Notes under the pieces: generated by a model
The model's database searches: none
What the model saw: only the letters and a program-made list of their open reading frames with translations
Told to the model about the DNA's origin: nothing
Position numbers and translations under genes: made by a program
DNA from: Archegozetes longisetosus
Taxonomy: Eukaryota > Arthropoda > Arachnida > Sarcoptiformes > Trhypochthoniidae
Direction: 5' to 3'
NCBI GenBank assembly: GCA_018873245.2
Contig: JAEMBT020000005.1
Location: 7,736,001 to 7,800,000, forward strand
DNA: 64,000 bases
In this document: piece by piece, positions 1 through 11,879 of the stretch
How the letters are laid out: the number at the start of each line of letters is the position of its first letter
Position numbering within the stretch: position 1 is the stretch's first letter

Positions 1-37
1 ATTTGAATTTAATAACTAACTTATTCTCATTTGAAAG

Positions 38-742
38 TGTGTTCGGGCAGATCAGCATTTCCTGATAAAACAGATGACAATTTCCAGAATGAATGTCTCC
101 AAGCTCATAATAAGTACAGAGCAATCCATAACAGTCCTCCTGTTACTATAGATCAGAACGTAAGTAAATCGAAGTGAAAGATTACTAAATTATAAACACT
201 CGTGTGTAATCTCTGATTTGCACTAAAGGTGTTTAAATTATATGAATTATAAGTAAGATTACAGCTTAACATGAATTGATATTTATTTAGATTGTAGCGT
301 ATGCTAAGTCTCGGTGTAATTCGAGATCACAAAGTGAAGGATTGAGTGCCGGACACTCTGGTCTGGCATCAGGATATGGAGAAAACTTGTATTGGGGCGG
401 CAATTCTCGCCAAGTCATGAGTAGTGCAACCGATGCCATCAAATCGTGGTATTTAAATCTTTGTGATAATTATTATTTTTCAGTTAACTTCAAGCTTCAA
501 TAATTTTTCACAAAAGGTATGACGAAAATCAAAAGTACGACTACAATAAACCAGGCTTCAGCTCCGCAACTGGACATTTCACTCAAGTTGTTTGGAAATC
601 GACCACTAGAATTGGATGTGCGCGTTGTGCTGGTCAGGGCTCGAAATGGTATGAAACATATATAGTTTGCAACTATCAACCACCTGGTAATTATCAAGGA
701 CAATTCCCACAAAATGTTTTGCGTCCAAGTTCTCGAGGATAA
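38..742 (+). CDS. CAP-superfamily secreted protein, type A (5' exon missing at window edge)
   Basis: Coding exons are 38-159, 291-448 and 517-742, all with GT-AG introns; the 40-nt signal-peptide exon seen in sister genes would lie left of the window. The protein is a small CAP (CRISP/PR-1/antigen-5) domain, probably secreted. Using sister numbering (181 aa), it shows H37 in HNKYR, GENLYWG around E85, E110 in YDEN, H127 in GHFTQVVW and the CAP signature [12 protein letters not shown] at 155-166, so the four putative cation/catalytic residues are kept, along with six cysteines. Residue 16 is Ser (VCSGR) rather than the Trp seen in some copies. No stop or frameshift was found. An AATAAA signal lies near 785. 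Its 3' flank is an inverted copy of the flank of the gene at 4402. Family assignment is firm; the biological role is unknown. Confidence 0.88.
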
Positions 743-2813
743 TCAAGTTCTCCTGGTCAATGTAATTTAAATTTGAAGTAATCAAATAAAACTGATTTGA
801 TTCATAGTAAATATTGACTGGTTTCTTAAATTTCTGAGTAATTAATAAACCAATTCAATAAAAATTATCAAAAATTTTTAAACTTATTTTTAATTATTTG
901 AAAAATCGTCAGAAATACTCAATACAAAATTTGCTGTCCAAAAGTCAAACACTTTATGGAAGCAGTTTACTAGATATTTACCAGATTCTATCAATCTTTT
1001 GAAACTAAATCGTCTCTATACTTAAATGAAGTAAAGAATTTACAGTAAAGTACACTTTGATAGTAATTAAGTGTACATTTCCACGATTAGTTTGTTCCCA
1101 ATTAAGCCTTATTTATCGATAAAATTTAATGAAAGTGAAGTTATATTTAAGGCTGAACATCTCTAATATAAGTTTCTAGAAATATTCCTATGAACTAGAA
1201 ATTTTCTATTGAAACATAATGAACCTCAGATTCGTTAAACAAGGTTAAATACTGTATTACCTCACGTTATAGTACATTTGCTTAAATTCTCGTTTTAGTT
1301 TTTTGGAAAATTCCATTTACTTTTATATTTCACTTATATATCTATATATAAGCACAGGAATATTTTTCAATTAGTACACTTATTAATGAGATCTCATAAT
1401 ATTATTGAGCCGTCTTATACTGTATATAAAAAGGTCAATCGATGTTATATTAGGAAAAGTGATTTATTTGTTAGTCATAATGATTACAAATTGAGAAATG
1501 AAATCAGATAGACGCTATACAGAACTATTTTAATTATGCCTATTATCTTTGAAAATTAGTTTAATTTTAGAAATCATATATGCAATCAATCTTTATATTC
1601 ACCTTTGAACTTTCAATCTCTTAAGCGCCAAGATTTTTAATGAGATTAAAATAAAACGTTCTATAAATCCCTGAATCAACCATTTGTTTAACATTAGAAT
1701 AAGTCGACTGGTCTCTCAAATGCTTATAATTATGTAAACACAAATCAATTGCATTTATAGATATTAAAATAGTGAACCGACCGAAACAAATACTTTTGTT
1801 TACTTCAATTAACGGAAGCATTCGTTTTGAGGAAAGAAAAGGTGATTCAATAAATTTAATCTCAAATAAAATGCGTTTTTACAATCCAGTAATATGTTCT
1901 TAATTTTACATCTTCTCATAGGATAAAAGACCGGCCATTTATATTGTGGAATTCAACTTTTTGAACACATTATATTAGGCCCCAATTTTTCCCCTTTGGT
2001 CCTAGAGTCCAAATTGTGGTATTGCTGAAGTCAGTTCGTCGAGCGAGTACAACGATATATATATTGAGGGGGTCGGGTCACTGGAAGTACCCTGTCTCTG
2101 AATTGTATTATATAACCTAAAAAGTAATTTAATCCATAGTGAAAGGCCTATCCATCTACGTATATCTTCAAAAAGTGGGTTAATATTTGTCTTGATATTG
2201 TAAAAAGAAAGTTCTAGGAAAAGTTCTCGAGGACCTTTCTAGAAACTTTCTCCTCGAAAATTGAGAATTTTTCTTTTTGTGAACCCCCTATTTAAATATA
2301 TGAACCTCCAACTAAAGCAAAAATTAAATAATCATATAAACCTACGTTATTGTAATTTGTTAATTTATTAATTTATATTCAAATTTGTTGGTTTATCATG
2401 CATAATTATTTCAAAACTTTAAAGATAAATGACAAACAATAACAATAATATAACAAGAAATATTCAATTTTATACAGAGATTTTCTGATTTTCTATGGAA
2501 TATAATTTAATTCATGAGTTTAATTTTTAATTATCTATCTTTAGAAACACCTAAAGCGATATTATGCCTAAAGGCTTGAAAATGATCGTTAGTGCAAATT
2601 TTATTTAATTTAAGGAATCTGAAGTTCATTATATTTCAATAGTTCTTTCAATGTAATTTCTAGTAATTTTTAATCAAGATATATTTTCTAGGATTTTTCA
2701 ATACTACATGAATCAAAACGTCTTTGAATGAATAAGAAAATCATGGTTTTAAATACTTTACTTATGTATTAAAGATTTTTAAGAAACGTGTTGTGATCTG
2801 AAATTATAATTAC
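743..2813. other. Intergenic duplicon flank, no gene seen
   Basis: Positions 743 to about 1380 are the 3' flank of the CAP gene and recur inverted at about 3776-4401 and directly at about 16959-17560 and 19170-19800. Positions about 1330-1760 recur inverted at about 23058-23490, while 1756-1975 recurs directly at about 21472-21690, so this stretch was cut and rearranged elsewhere in the window. The rest (about 1980-2690) shows no recognisable coding or repeat structure. Confidence 0.6.
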
Positions 2814-2936
2814 GCTCTGATCTATAGTTAGCGGAACACTACCATGTTTTGTTCTGTAATTATTATGAGCCTGGAGACATTCATTCTGGAAATTGTCATC
2901 TGTTGCATCAGGAAATGGTGGTCTGCACCAACAAAC
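2814..2936 (-). pseudogene. Orphan CAP exon 2 relic
   Basis: On the minus strand this matches CAP type A exon 2: the GATGACAATTTCCAGAATGA core and the downstream HN-region are recognisable. It has degraded ends, Gly-Arg-Pro-type changes at the start and no exon 1, 3 or 4 in register. It belongs to the same relic class as 12355-12475 and 29942-30238, sharing about 120 bp of low-coordinate flank with them. Confidence 0.7.
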
Positions 2937-3206
2937 TATTCAATAATTCATTGCAATGAGATTTTTTCGAATAGTCGATTAGTGAACTCATTTTTCTCAA
3001 CTTATTAAATGACTTTTCAACATTGATCTAAAAGTTGAGCAAATTAAAGAACTTTTCATATTGTACACTCTTCTCCTATTAATGTAGTTTACCTGTACTT
3101 TTATTACAAGAAAACTACTAAACAGAATGCATAAAATAGGTAGAAATGCGGCGTAAAATAAGAAAAGTTCACTCTCAATCTAAATCTCAAAAATTTTGTG
3201 CTTATA

Positions 3207-3773
3207 CAGGGTGATTCAGGCTATTTTTTACACTTTTGTAATTAGTATAATTATTTAATTAGAAGCTTATGAATGAGTTGAACGTGTTTAAGGTAACATT
3301 CTCGCAAAACCGTGAGGAGAATGTTTACCTTAATCTATAATTTAAATCCCAACTTTTCTTCTGTTTCTTCATCAATTCGCGATCAAAGTTGAGGTTTGAG
3401 AACTCGCAAACTTTAATCGCGAATTGGATAAAAAATGTTGAAGAAGTTGGAAATTAAATTTATAAATAAAGGCAGCATATTCGTGAAATCGTCTGAAGCA
3501 CGTCCTTCGGGTTTTGTTGTTTTGTATATTTAAAACAAGACTCACAAAAAGGAAGGCGCGAACTTTGGCTGGTCTCAGGAAAGTTGAGAATGAGGTATAG
3601 TCTATGATTACCAAAGAAATTATATTAAAAGTATTTAATGGCTAATATTTTTGCCTAGAATGCATTAGAGAAAGAAATGGAGAGCACATTGAACACGTTC
3701 AACTCATTCATAAGCTTCTAATTGAATAATTACACTAATTACAAAAGTGTAAAAAATAGCCTGAATCACCCTG
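3207..3773. mobile_element. MITE with ~80-bp terminal inverted repeats, TA target
   Basis: The ends are CAGGGTGATTCAGGCTATTT and its inverted complement, and the match continues for about 80 bp. TA duplications lie at 3205-3206 and 3774-3775. It interrupts a duplicon sequence seen uninterrupted elsewhere (GCTTATATCGACATATAAG type), which shows the empty site. The 567-bp interior has no credible transposase, so it is a non-autonomous Tc1/mariner-type element; the assignment rests on the TA target and TIR only. Confidence 0.85.
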
Positions 3774-4401
3774 TATATCGACATATAAGTACTTTGTCTA
3801 AATAGAATTTTCCAAAAATTTAAAAGATAAAAATTAAGCACATGTACTATAACGTCGGGTAGAACGGTATTTAATCTTGTTTAACGAATCCGTGGTTTAT
3901 TATGCTTCAATAGAAAATTTATTGTTCATAGGAATATTTCTAAAAAACTTCTTGAAAGTTTTTCATCAAACATAACTTTTATAGATGTTCAGCCTTAAAT
4001 ATAACTTCACTTTCATTAAATTTTATCGATAAATAAGGCTTAATTGGGAACAAACTAATCGTGGAAATGTACACTTAATTACTATCAAAGTGTACTTTAA
4101 TTTGAAATTCTTTACTTCATTTAAGTATAGAGACGATTTAATTTCAAAAGATTGATAGAATCTGGTAAATATCTAGTAAACTGCTTCCATAAATTCTTTG
4201 CGGCTATACAGCAAGTTTGTATTGAGTATTTCTGACGATTTTTCAAATAATTAAAAATAAGTTTAAAAATTTTTGATAATTTTTATTGAATTGGTTTACT
4301 AATTACTCAGAAATTTAAGAAACCAGTCAATATTTACTATGAATCAAATCAGTTTTATTTGATTACTTCAAATTTAAATTACATTGATCAGGAGAACTTG
4401 A
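3774..4401. repeat. 3' flank of type A CAP gene, inverted copy of 743-1380
   Basis: Non-coding flank nearly identical, in reverse, to the flank after the first CAP gene. It includes the AATAAA region and long AT-rich tracts. No independent gene is seen. Confidence 0.7.
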
Positions 4402-5256
4402 TTATCCTCGAGAACTTGGACGCAAAACATTTTGTGGGAATTGTCCTTGATAATTACCAGGTGGTTGATAGTTGCAAACTATATATGTTTCATACCATTT
4501 CGAGCCCTGACCAGCACAACGCGCACATCCAATTCTAGTGGTCGATTTCCAAACAACTTGAGTGAAATGTCCAGTTGCGGAGCTGAAGCCTGGATTATTG
4601 TAGTCGTACTTTTGATTTTCGTCATACCTTTTGTGAAAAATTATTGAAACTTGAAGTTAACTGAAAAATAATAATTATCACAAAGATTTAAATACCACGA
4701 TTTGATGGCATCGGTTGCACTACTCATGACTTGGCGAGAATTGCCGCCCCAATACAAGTTTTCTCCATATCCTGATGCCAGACCAGAGTGTCCGGCACTC
4801 AATCCTTCACTTTGTGATCTCGAATTACACCGAGACTTAGCATACGCTACAATCTAAATAAATATCAATTCATGTTAAGCTGTAATCTTACTTATAATTC
4901 ATATAATTTAAACACCTTTAGTGCAAATCAGAGATTACACACGAGTGTTTATAATTTAGTAATCTTTCACTTCGATTTACTTACGTTCTGATCTATAGTA
5001 ACAGGAGGACTGTTATGGATTGCTCTGTACTTATTATGAGCTTGGAGACATTCATTCTGGAAATTGTCATCTGTTTTATCAGGAAATGCTGATCTGCCCC
5101 AACACACTTTCCAATGAGAATAAATCAGTTATAAAATTCAAATATTAATAATCATTTTTTATGAATTCGAAATAATGAAAGGTTACACATTAATTCTTAT
5201 AACTTGAAGGACTTACCAGCGATTAGTATCGAAATAATGACCAACTTCAAAGTCAT
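4402..5256 (-). CDS. CAP-superfamily secreted protein, type A, complete
   Basis: Four exons on the minus strand: 5217-5256, 4985-5106, 4696-4853 and 4402-4627, giving 181 aa with canonical splice sites. Exon 1 encodes a short hydrophobic signal sequence ([13 protein letters not shown]). The mature part is one CAP domain with H37, E85, E110, H127, the GHFTQVVW box and the [12 protein letters not shown] signature; there are six Cys (15, 33, 63, 141, 144, 158). Residue 16 is Trp (VCWGR) where the 38-742 copy has Ser. The start is fixed by the ATG 66 bp downstream of a TATA box and by identity of exon 1 among copies. No lesion was seen. It is expected to act outside the cell; substrate or partner is unknown. 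Confidence 0.92.
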
Positions 5257-5321
5257 TTTGATTCAGATTAGTAAATGAAGTAGATTAGACTTCAAGTAAA
5301 GCTTAAACTGGATTTCTATCG

Positions 5322-5330
5322 CTTTTTATA
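5322..5330 (-). promoter_or_regulatory. TATA box of type A CAP gene at 4402
   Basis: TATAAAAAG on the minus strand, 66 bp upstream of the ATG at 5256. The same spacing is kept in the other type A copies. Confidence 0.75.
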
Positions 5331-6951
5331 GTTTTCGATTCAGTGCTAGGGTAAAAGTGTTGTTCATTTTAAAGAATCTACAGCTTGGAGTCAATAACAA
5401 AAAATTCTTGAAACAATATTCGAATCAGTTATTTGTTTTCTAAAGTTCAGATGTTTTCTGATAAAATGAGAGAATTGAATGAATTTTACCATTTTTATCA
5501 GAATAGGATATAAATAAACGACTGCAAATATTTTATGATTAATGTTTGAGTAATTGCGAACCACCTATGTATAATAAGATACTTGGAGTATTCGAACCAT
5601 AGTAACTAATAAAACGCCAGATAAAAGAGTCATTAAACAATTTTGTTATTTTATCATATCTATTATTATAAAATTGAATTTTATCATCAATTTTAAGATA
5701 TGTTAAACTTTTGTTATCTTATTGGTTTGATTAATCAAATTATGCTCTCTATCGAACAACTTTACAAACTTAAATAAAATCCAAATAATTTCAAAATTAA
5801 TTCAAAAACCAATTTATCTGAAATTTTTCTTTAAAGATCAACATTCTTATATATACAAAATTGAATTATAATCATTATTGTCTAGATGATAATGAATTTG
5901 AAAAAATAAAATAAACTGAATATTTTTCATTTTCAAATCAATTTTATTTAATTATTCTGAATTGAAAGTTCATTAAACTATATAACTATATTTTGATCTC
6001 TAAATAACTTGAGTGAAGCATCCTGATTCTGGACTGAACCTCCAATTAGAATATTTGTAGCCTTTAATTCCATCGTACCGTTGCCATAAAATATTAACTA
6101 ATGGTAAATGGGAAACATTAAAATTCGACTTTGTTCGATGCCATGAGTCATAAGTTATTATCATTAAGACGACTGATTAAGCTTTTAAAGTCGCCAAAGT
6201 TTGATCTTTTTAAGATCACTAGCACTTTTATTTTTTAACACTTATATTTAAAAGTAAATTTAATGTTAGTTCAGTTAAATTCTAAAGCACAATCAGTCAA
6301 CTTAGAACAAAGCTGTATTATGAAGTTTAAAAAACATAACTACTTAATATTAGAGTCACGATTTGCTTATTTTTATTAAAAATTAGAGTGAAAATAGAAT
6401 AATTTCGTATAAATACAACTAATACGGCTAAAGCTATGAAAGATATAAGAAAGTTAAAGTCTAATATGATAATTAGGTTAGGCTAGGTTAAGTTCAATCA
6501 TTTTAGAGCAGTTTCACTACCGGTAATCATAATTTAAAATGATCACTAGTTATTCCTATAATATGCTTTATTTACTGATAAACCTATTAAAGCTAGATCA
6601 TGTTGATCTCTAAATAAGATTTTAGTAAATCATAGTTTATCCAAAAAATCAATCAAGAAATATATTAGGTGGACTCATCAATGGCTAGAGGGTAAGAATG
6701 TTTAAAAACTTCCGACGCCAATTTGTCATTGAATGTTGAATATATGTATATTACTTAAACTGTCTATTGGTGTATACAGTGTTGGCATATACTTTATTAG
6801 ATTCAAGGGTTGTACATAGAGCGGAAGAAGGAAGTAGCCTATAGTACAAAATGTCCAAATATATTTCATGAAAAATTCAAAATTTATTAGTCTTCGAATG
6901 AACTTTATTTAATTATTTAAAAATAAGATTTGTTTTCATCAAAGAATTATA
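5331..6951. other. Intergenic space inside CAP cassette 1
   Basis: No complete gene. It holds a CAP exon 4 relic (about 5995-6078) and, near 6473-6494, a short run with two TTAGG units that also appears in the other cassettes and in the palindrome arms. The remainder is AT-rich sequence shared with 14406-16029 and 26833-28456. Confidence 0.65.
5995..6078 (-). pseudogene. CAP exon 4 relic with TAG stop
   Basis: Read on the minus strand, it starts YDG and keeps an aromatic/Asn run, then SPESGCFTQV, followed by TAG where real copies have the TGG Trp codon. The catalytic His of GHFTQ is Cys here. Both changes recur in the copies at 15283-15366 and 27495-27579, so they predate cassette duplication. 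This is the remains of a third CAP gene that once sat between A and B. Confidence 0.7.
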
Positions 6952-7811
6952 TTATCCTGTAGGACTTGTAGAATTTGGAGGCAACACATTTGTTGAATAT
7001 CCTCCCTGAACATTACCAGGAAGCTGATAGTTACAAGCTATATATGTCTCAAACCATTGCGAGCCACGACCACCACAACGGGCACATCCCAATTCTGGTC
7101 GTCCACTTCCAAACAAGCGCAGTGAAGTGTCCGGTTTGCGAACTGAAGCCAGGATTCGAATAATTGTATAATCTATTTTCGGCATACCTTTCAAACAATT
7201 ACTTAAATTTAATCAAAAGGTACACTCGTTAGAATTATTAAAAAATACCAGTTAGATACTGCTTGGTTACACGAAGCCACAGCATTACCAGTAGTACCGA
7301 ACCAAAACAGGTTTTCTCCATAACTTGTAGACAGACCAGAGTGTTCGGCACTCAATCCTTCACTTTGTGATCTCGAACTGCATCGAGTCTTAGCATATGC
7401 TACGATCTAAATAATAGTCAGTTCATACTAATTCGTAGTTTAAGATAACATTCAAGTGATTCGAATATTTCTTATGATTGAGAGAATCAGTTCTCAAATA
7501 ATTGATGAAACAAATGATTTTGAGATGGAAAACGTTGTTTTGTCACAACATCTACTTACGTTTTGATCTAATGTAAGTGGAGGAGTTGCATGAATTGCCC
7601 GAAAGTCATTATGAGTCTTAACACAATCATTGAGGAAATTGTCATCTGTTTCATCAGGAAACGGTTCTCTGCCTGAACACAATTCCACTGTAAAACAAAT
7701 TAAACTTTTGTTTTATCAAATGTAAGTACACATTAAATTATACAATAACTCGTATGATTTGAAAGACTTACCAGTGATTAGTATCGAAATAATAAACAAA
7801 TTGAAAATCAT
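6952..7811 (-). pseudogene. CAP-superfamily secreted protein, type B, frameshifted
   Basis: Exons 7772-7811, 7560-7687, 7249-7406 and 6952-7187 have intact splice sites. Exon 4 is 236 nt instead of 235: an extra base in the GGG at 7088-7090 shifts the frame after Arg-Ile-Gly, just before the CxxC cysteines, and the shifted frame ends early. The C-terminal part (CNYQLPGN to the normal stop) is otherwise conserved. Exon 1 (MIFNLFIISILIT) is a signal sequence. Type B differs from A by an ELC start of the mature region, an extra Cys (102) and a GGYSTNVLPPNS tail. It may be a true pseudogene or a sequence error; the codon-level conservation elsewhere argues that decay, if real, is recent. Confidence 0.85.
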
Positions 7812-7859
7812 TTTGATTCAGTAAAAACTTGAAGAATAACTTAATTTGGATTCGTTCGT

Positions 7860-7868
7860 CTTTTTATA
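7860..7868 (-). promoter_or_regulatory. TATA box of type B CAP copy at 6952
   Basis: TATAAAAAG on the minus strand, 49 bp upstream of the ATG at 7811; type B copies keep this shorter spacing. Confidence 0.72.
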
Positions 7869-9199
7869 GTTTTCGACTGAGTTTTTGACAGTACAACAAA
7901 TGTATTCTACAGAATCCACACCTTAAATTGATTTATATCAAATTGTCAAATATTTATGAATTGTTTAATATTCAGGTTTTTCTGACAAAATAAATAAATT
8001 GCATAAATTTAGGTCGTCTTCAGAATCGAAAACAAATAAATCATTATTAATATATTTTTATGATTAATGTTTAACCGATTGTCAAATATTTTTTTGCAGT
8101 CAAATACATTAGTATTTAGAGTATAATATCTACAAAACTTAAATATACTGATTATTAATTGATTTTGATCACATGATTTAATTTTGAAATTAATTTAAGG
8201 ATTAATTAAAATTTCATTTGTTTATTTTATTTTTTATTCTAATTATGTTCTAAATAGAAATAATTTTCAAATTGAAATAAAGTCACAAAAGTTCTTTTGA
8301 TAACAAAAATCAGCCATTTATCTAATTTTGAATAATTGGTTTGTGTTCTAACTTCTGATCGTGTATTGAATGATGTTTCGCAAATGGAATATATTAATAC
8401 AACCTATACAATTAATCGATACGATTATTTATTGATGTCGTTTCAAATGTTTGACACAATTTTTCTCAATAGACCAAAATAGACTGTCATCTGTTAACTG
8501 TCGACCAATATTTTGTCTTAAATTAATTAGTGTACAAAATTTCGTTTTTATCATTATCTTTGAATATCGAGATTAAAGCCATTTCTAAATAATATTCTTA
8601 AGACGAAGAACCTTACTCAACATCTTCAGAGGTCTTTACTCCTAATTATATGCGAAATGTAACTCTGACATATGTGTGAGATTCAATTTTATCGTTAAGC
8701 CACATTCGACCGGTAACATTAAATAACTTTAATGTAATTGAAGGGTACATCAAGTCATGATTTGTCGGCTCTTTCTCAAAACTACTTATTTCAGACTCTT
8801 TTTAACTTTACTAGAATTATAAATTCCTCATCCGATATTTTTTCATTCTTTGAATATATTTTGGCTTTGTAATTATATTTGATTTGTGAGCACAAAGATT
8901 CATTAACTTTAATAACATTGATGATTGCTTAATTCTGATATTATTTACTGCAAGAATAAAATGACAACAATTTATAATTGTTACAAAGAATTTTAAGAAA
9001 CCAAATTGAATATTTGTTATTTTAAAAATGAACTCCATTCAATTATTTCTAACTCAAATTTCATTGAGCTAGAGAATTCTACTATCCTATAGAACTAGAA
9101 TAGAAGATATATAAAAGCTTTTGTTGGAATTATCTCACCAAGTTTTATAGAGTTTCACACTCATAAACGACAAGTTTTTCACTGCTTCCAGATTAAATT
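7869..9199. other. Upstream flank of type B CAP copy, no gene
   Basis: Non-coding. Positions about 7869-9750 match (inverted) about 34700-36400 of the palindrome's left arm and (same orientation) about 41417-43130 of the right arm. The type B gene with its long upstream flank was therefore the unit copied into region 2. Confidence 0.65.
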
Positions 9200-9945
9200 A
9201 TAACAACAAACTCATTAATTGTTTTTATGATTTTTAAACAACTTGAATGAAGTGTTCCGTTTTAAAATGAACCTGGATTTAAATATTTTTGTTTTGAAAT
9301 TTTTAATGCTTTACATATAAATGATTAACAGTCAAATTTTCGAAAAACTTATATTTACTTTATCTTATATTTCATTACTTCTACACAATACCTTACGATT
9401 TGAATTGAGTTTCCGACTCTCAGTAAATTTTCTACGCATTCTTGTACCAGACCAACGTGTTCTTCATTCAGTTGTTGTGATACTGAGATTTGCACAGGTT
9501 ACGATCTAAATAATTTATAGTTAATTTAAGACATTCCACTTGTTCACAAATATCGGAGCGCAAACATTATCTAAACTAACTCAACCTAACAGGATCTACA
9601 AAAGAATATAAAGTAGAATAGATGTATCATAATTTTATGAACTAACTGGGAATTCATTGAAATTCATACGGTAAAGGAATGCTATTACACAGCTTCAAAT
9701 TCGACATACAACTAAGACTTTTTGAGTCAACTCAAAATTTTATTATAAGTATATACTATACTTATATTCCAGAAAAAATGTCATTATAACTGAGTTTAAA
9801 GTCTGAAAATGTTTTACTCATCTTAAATATATGAGATTTTTAAACTTCGTGTTCAATACAATACTCACATCAGGATCGAAGGTAAGAACAAGAGTGCTAT
9901 GATTTGCTTGATAAGCATTATGGGTCATTCAAAGAATCAGTAACT
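9200..9945 (-). pseudogene. Degenerate CAP gene relic, exons 4-3-2, cut by mariner
   Basis: On the minus strand a worn exon 2 (about 9870-9945), exon 3 (about 9350-9505, with SQQLNEEHVGLV aligned to [14 protein letters not shown] and ENL aligned to GENL) and exon 4 (about 9225-9290, EHFIQVV then a stop for W) follow in order. Several stops and indels are present. The exon 2 end is lost where the mariner begins. Exons 3-4 of the same relic recur at 34817-35095 and 42722-43000. Confidence 0.65.
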
Positions 9946-9949
9946 GTAC

Positions 9950-11705
9950 AGTTTGGTATTGATGATCTACACCATCAAACTAATTCCAAAATTGAAAGAC
10001 AGTAATTTATTAATGAACTCGTCTGACAAATTTTTATCTCGGTTTTGATAAATATTGTTTAACAATAAACCAGATAAGGAATTTGAACGTGGGATATATG
10101 ATCTAGAAGATGATGACAGAGAAGGGAGACAAGTGACTGCAGTGAGTGATGAAAATGTTGCTCGTGTTAAAAATTTAATTGAACAAGATAGACATATCAC
10201 ATACGTACAGATAGAGAATATCGTCAAGATTATTGCACCATCAGTTTATAATATTCTGCATGATATTCTTCAAGTTAGGAAAGTTTGTGCACGTTGGGTA
10301 CCTCACAAGCTAACAAATGAGCAAAACGTATGTCGCATGAAGTGGTGCCGTAAAATTATGAAAGAGTTTAATAATAGGCATTCTCGTAGTGTATATTAGT
10401 GATGTATAGCTTAAGACTAAGAATAAGACTAAGCAAAATAAGATATATTAAAATCGTTTGGCTTAAGACTAAGACTAAGTCAGACAAATGATTTTTGAGT
10501 TTTCAAATTAAGACTAAGATTAAGACAAATGAAATTTCTTTCTATAAAATTAAGACTAAGATAAGAGAAACATATTTATAAGAGTAAGACTAAGACTAAG
10601 ACAAAGTCAGAAGTTTAGATACAAATATGGTCATTTAATCCATTAGAAATGATTCATTTTTTGAAGTTTTCAATTATAAAACCATTTGTAAATCACTAGA
10701 TAAACAATTGCGCTCATATTGCAATACATTTTAATAGTGAATGTCTTTGCGCTTAGTTTTGTTTTGTTAGTCTATTGATCATTTTATGAAACATATTAGA
10801 TAATAAAAAATTTCAACATGTTATAATATATGCTATAAAGAGATAACTAACACAAGTAGTAAGACTAAGACTAAGCAAAACGAAAATTTTTGACTATAAG
10901 ACTAAGACTAAGATAAGCTAAACTAAAGTTTTGGCATTAAGACTAAGACTAAGATAAGAGAAATGAAATTTTTGACTATAAGACTAAGACTAAGACAAGA
11001 CAAACTAAAAATCTCTAAGCTATACAACACTAGTGTATATGATATTTGTACTGGTGATGAAGTATGGATACACTTTTACGATATTCCATCGAAGGCTAAA
11101 AATCAAATGTGGATATTTGAAAATGAACATCCACCTCATATTGTGAGGAATAATCAAAGTGTAGGCAAACGAATGTTTGCTATTTTTTTCAATATTCAAG
11201 GACTTTTAAAGTCAGTGATGCTGGAAGACAAAAGTACAGTAACTTCTAGATGGTATACCGAAATATGTTTGCCTCAGGTCTTTGAGTCTTTAAGAAACTT
11301 AAGGCCAAATTCGGAGTTACGACACTAAATTTTGCATCACCATAATGTCCCTGCTCACAGAGCATCGAAAAAGATTGAGTTTTTAGTTCAATCAGGGATC
11401 AAAATTTTGGATCATCCCCCTTATAGCCCAGACCTCGCTCCGTGCGACTTCTGGCTATTTGGGTGTTTGAAAGAACAGTTACGGGGAAGAAAGTTTTCAA
11501 ATGAAGATGAGTTGGTGTTTGCATTGGATTCTGCAATTAATAGCTTATCGACAAACGAGTGGAAGAGTGCGTTTGAGAGCTGGTTCAAACGTATGACGAA
11601 GTGTATAGAAAACCAGGGAGAGTACTTCGAAAAAATTTCTTAATATAATGTATTTAACTCTTGAATAAATTGCTTATTCTCAAAACTTAAATAGTACCCC
11701 TTGTA
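9950..11705 (+). mobile_element. Mariner (DD34D) element, inactive, split by a hAT MITE
   Basis: Transposase fragments lie at 10055-10396 (helix-turn-helix half: DREGRQVTAVSDENVARVK, then VRKVCARWVPHKLT) and about 11041-11643 (DICTGDEVWIHF, then YSPDLAPCDFWLF and a CIENQGEYFEKIS tail). These are characteristic mariner motifs. The first Asp (TGDE) and third Asp (APCDF) are present, but the middle Asp of HDN is His (LHHHNVPAHRA). There is an in-frame TAA at 11326-11328, and the N-terminal region is worn. A 636-bp insertion separates the halves. The 3' end abuts the TA of the MITE at 11706. Element ends are approximate, since clear TIRs could not be matched by eye. Confidence 0.85.
10397..11032. 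mobile_element. hAT-type MITE with AAGACT motif array
   Basis: The ends are TAGTGATGTATAGCTTA and, inverted, TAGTGTTGTATAGCTTA (16 of 17 identical), flanked by a perfect 8-bp duplication GTGTATAT (10389-10396 and 11033-11040). Without the insert the mariner frame reads straight from SVY to DICTGDE, confirming the empty site. The interior is packed with same-strand AAGACTAAG units clustered near both ends (about 10410-10610 and 10855-11010). No transposase, so it is non-autonomous. Confidence 0.92.
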
Positions 11706-11879
11706 CAGTAAAACCTGTATGGGTTGAACACTATAACTTGAACACCCTCTAGAAGTTGAACAAGATTTCTGAACATTTCTCATAGACTACAATGCTAGAA
11801 AACCTCTATAATTTGAACACCTCTATAAGTTAGATAGGATTTACCAGTCCCAAATGTGTTCAACTCAGAGGTTTTACTG
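11706..11879. mobile_element. Small pogo/Tigger-like MITE
   Basis: A 174-bp near-palindrome with ends CAGTAAAACCT / AGGTTTTACTG and TA at 11704-11705 and 11880-11881. Internal ACCTCTATAA-GTTGAACA-type units repeat. The terminus resembles pogo/Tigger TIRs; no coding sequence. Confidence 0.85.

Larger units (their letters stand above)
3776..8210 (-). repeat. CAP A-B cassette, copy 1
   Basis: A cassette with type A (4402-5256) and type B (6952-7811) in the same orientation, an exon 4 relic between them, and shared flanks. The whole unit recurs inverted at about 13150-17560 and in the same orientation at about 25690-29708. Boundaries are approximate because flank similarity fades gradually. Confidence 0.75.

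Noticed and set aside
3372..3614. 80-codon open stretch inside the 3207-3773 MITE
   Set aside because: No transposase motif; runs through the AT-rich MITE interior by chance.
6473..6494. TTAGG-like doublet, repeated in other cassettes
   Set aside because: Only two units, carried along with each duplicated flank; too short to call an interstitial telomere.
8817..9509. Open stretches starting MEFIFKITN and MINSQIFEK, the latter repeated in the palindrome arms
   Set aside because: The MINSQ stretch is antisense to the degenerate CAP relic exon 3; the other has no recognisable domain or splice context.
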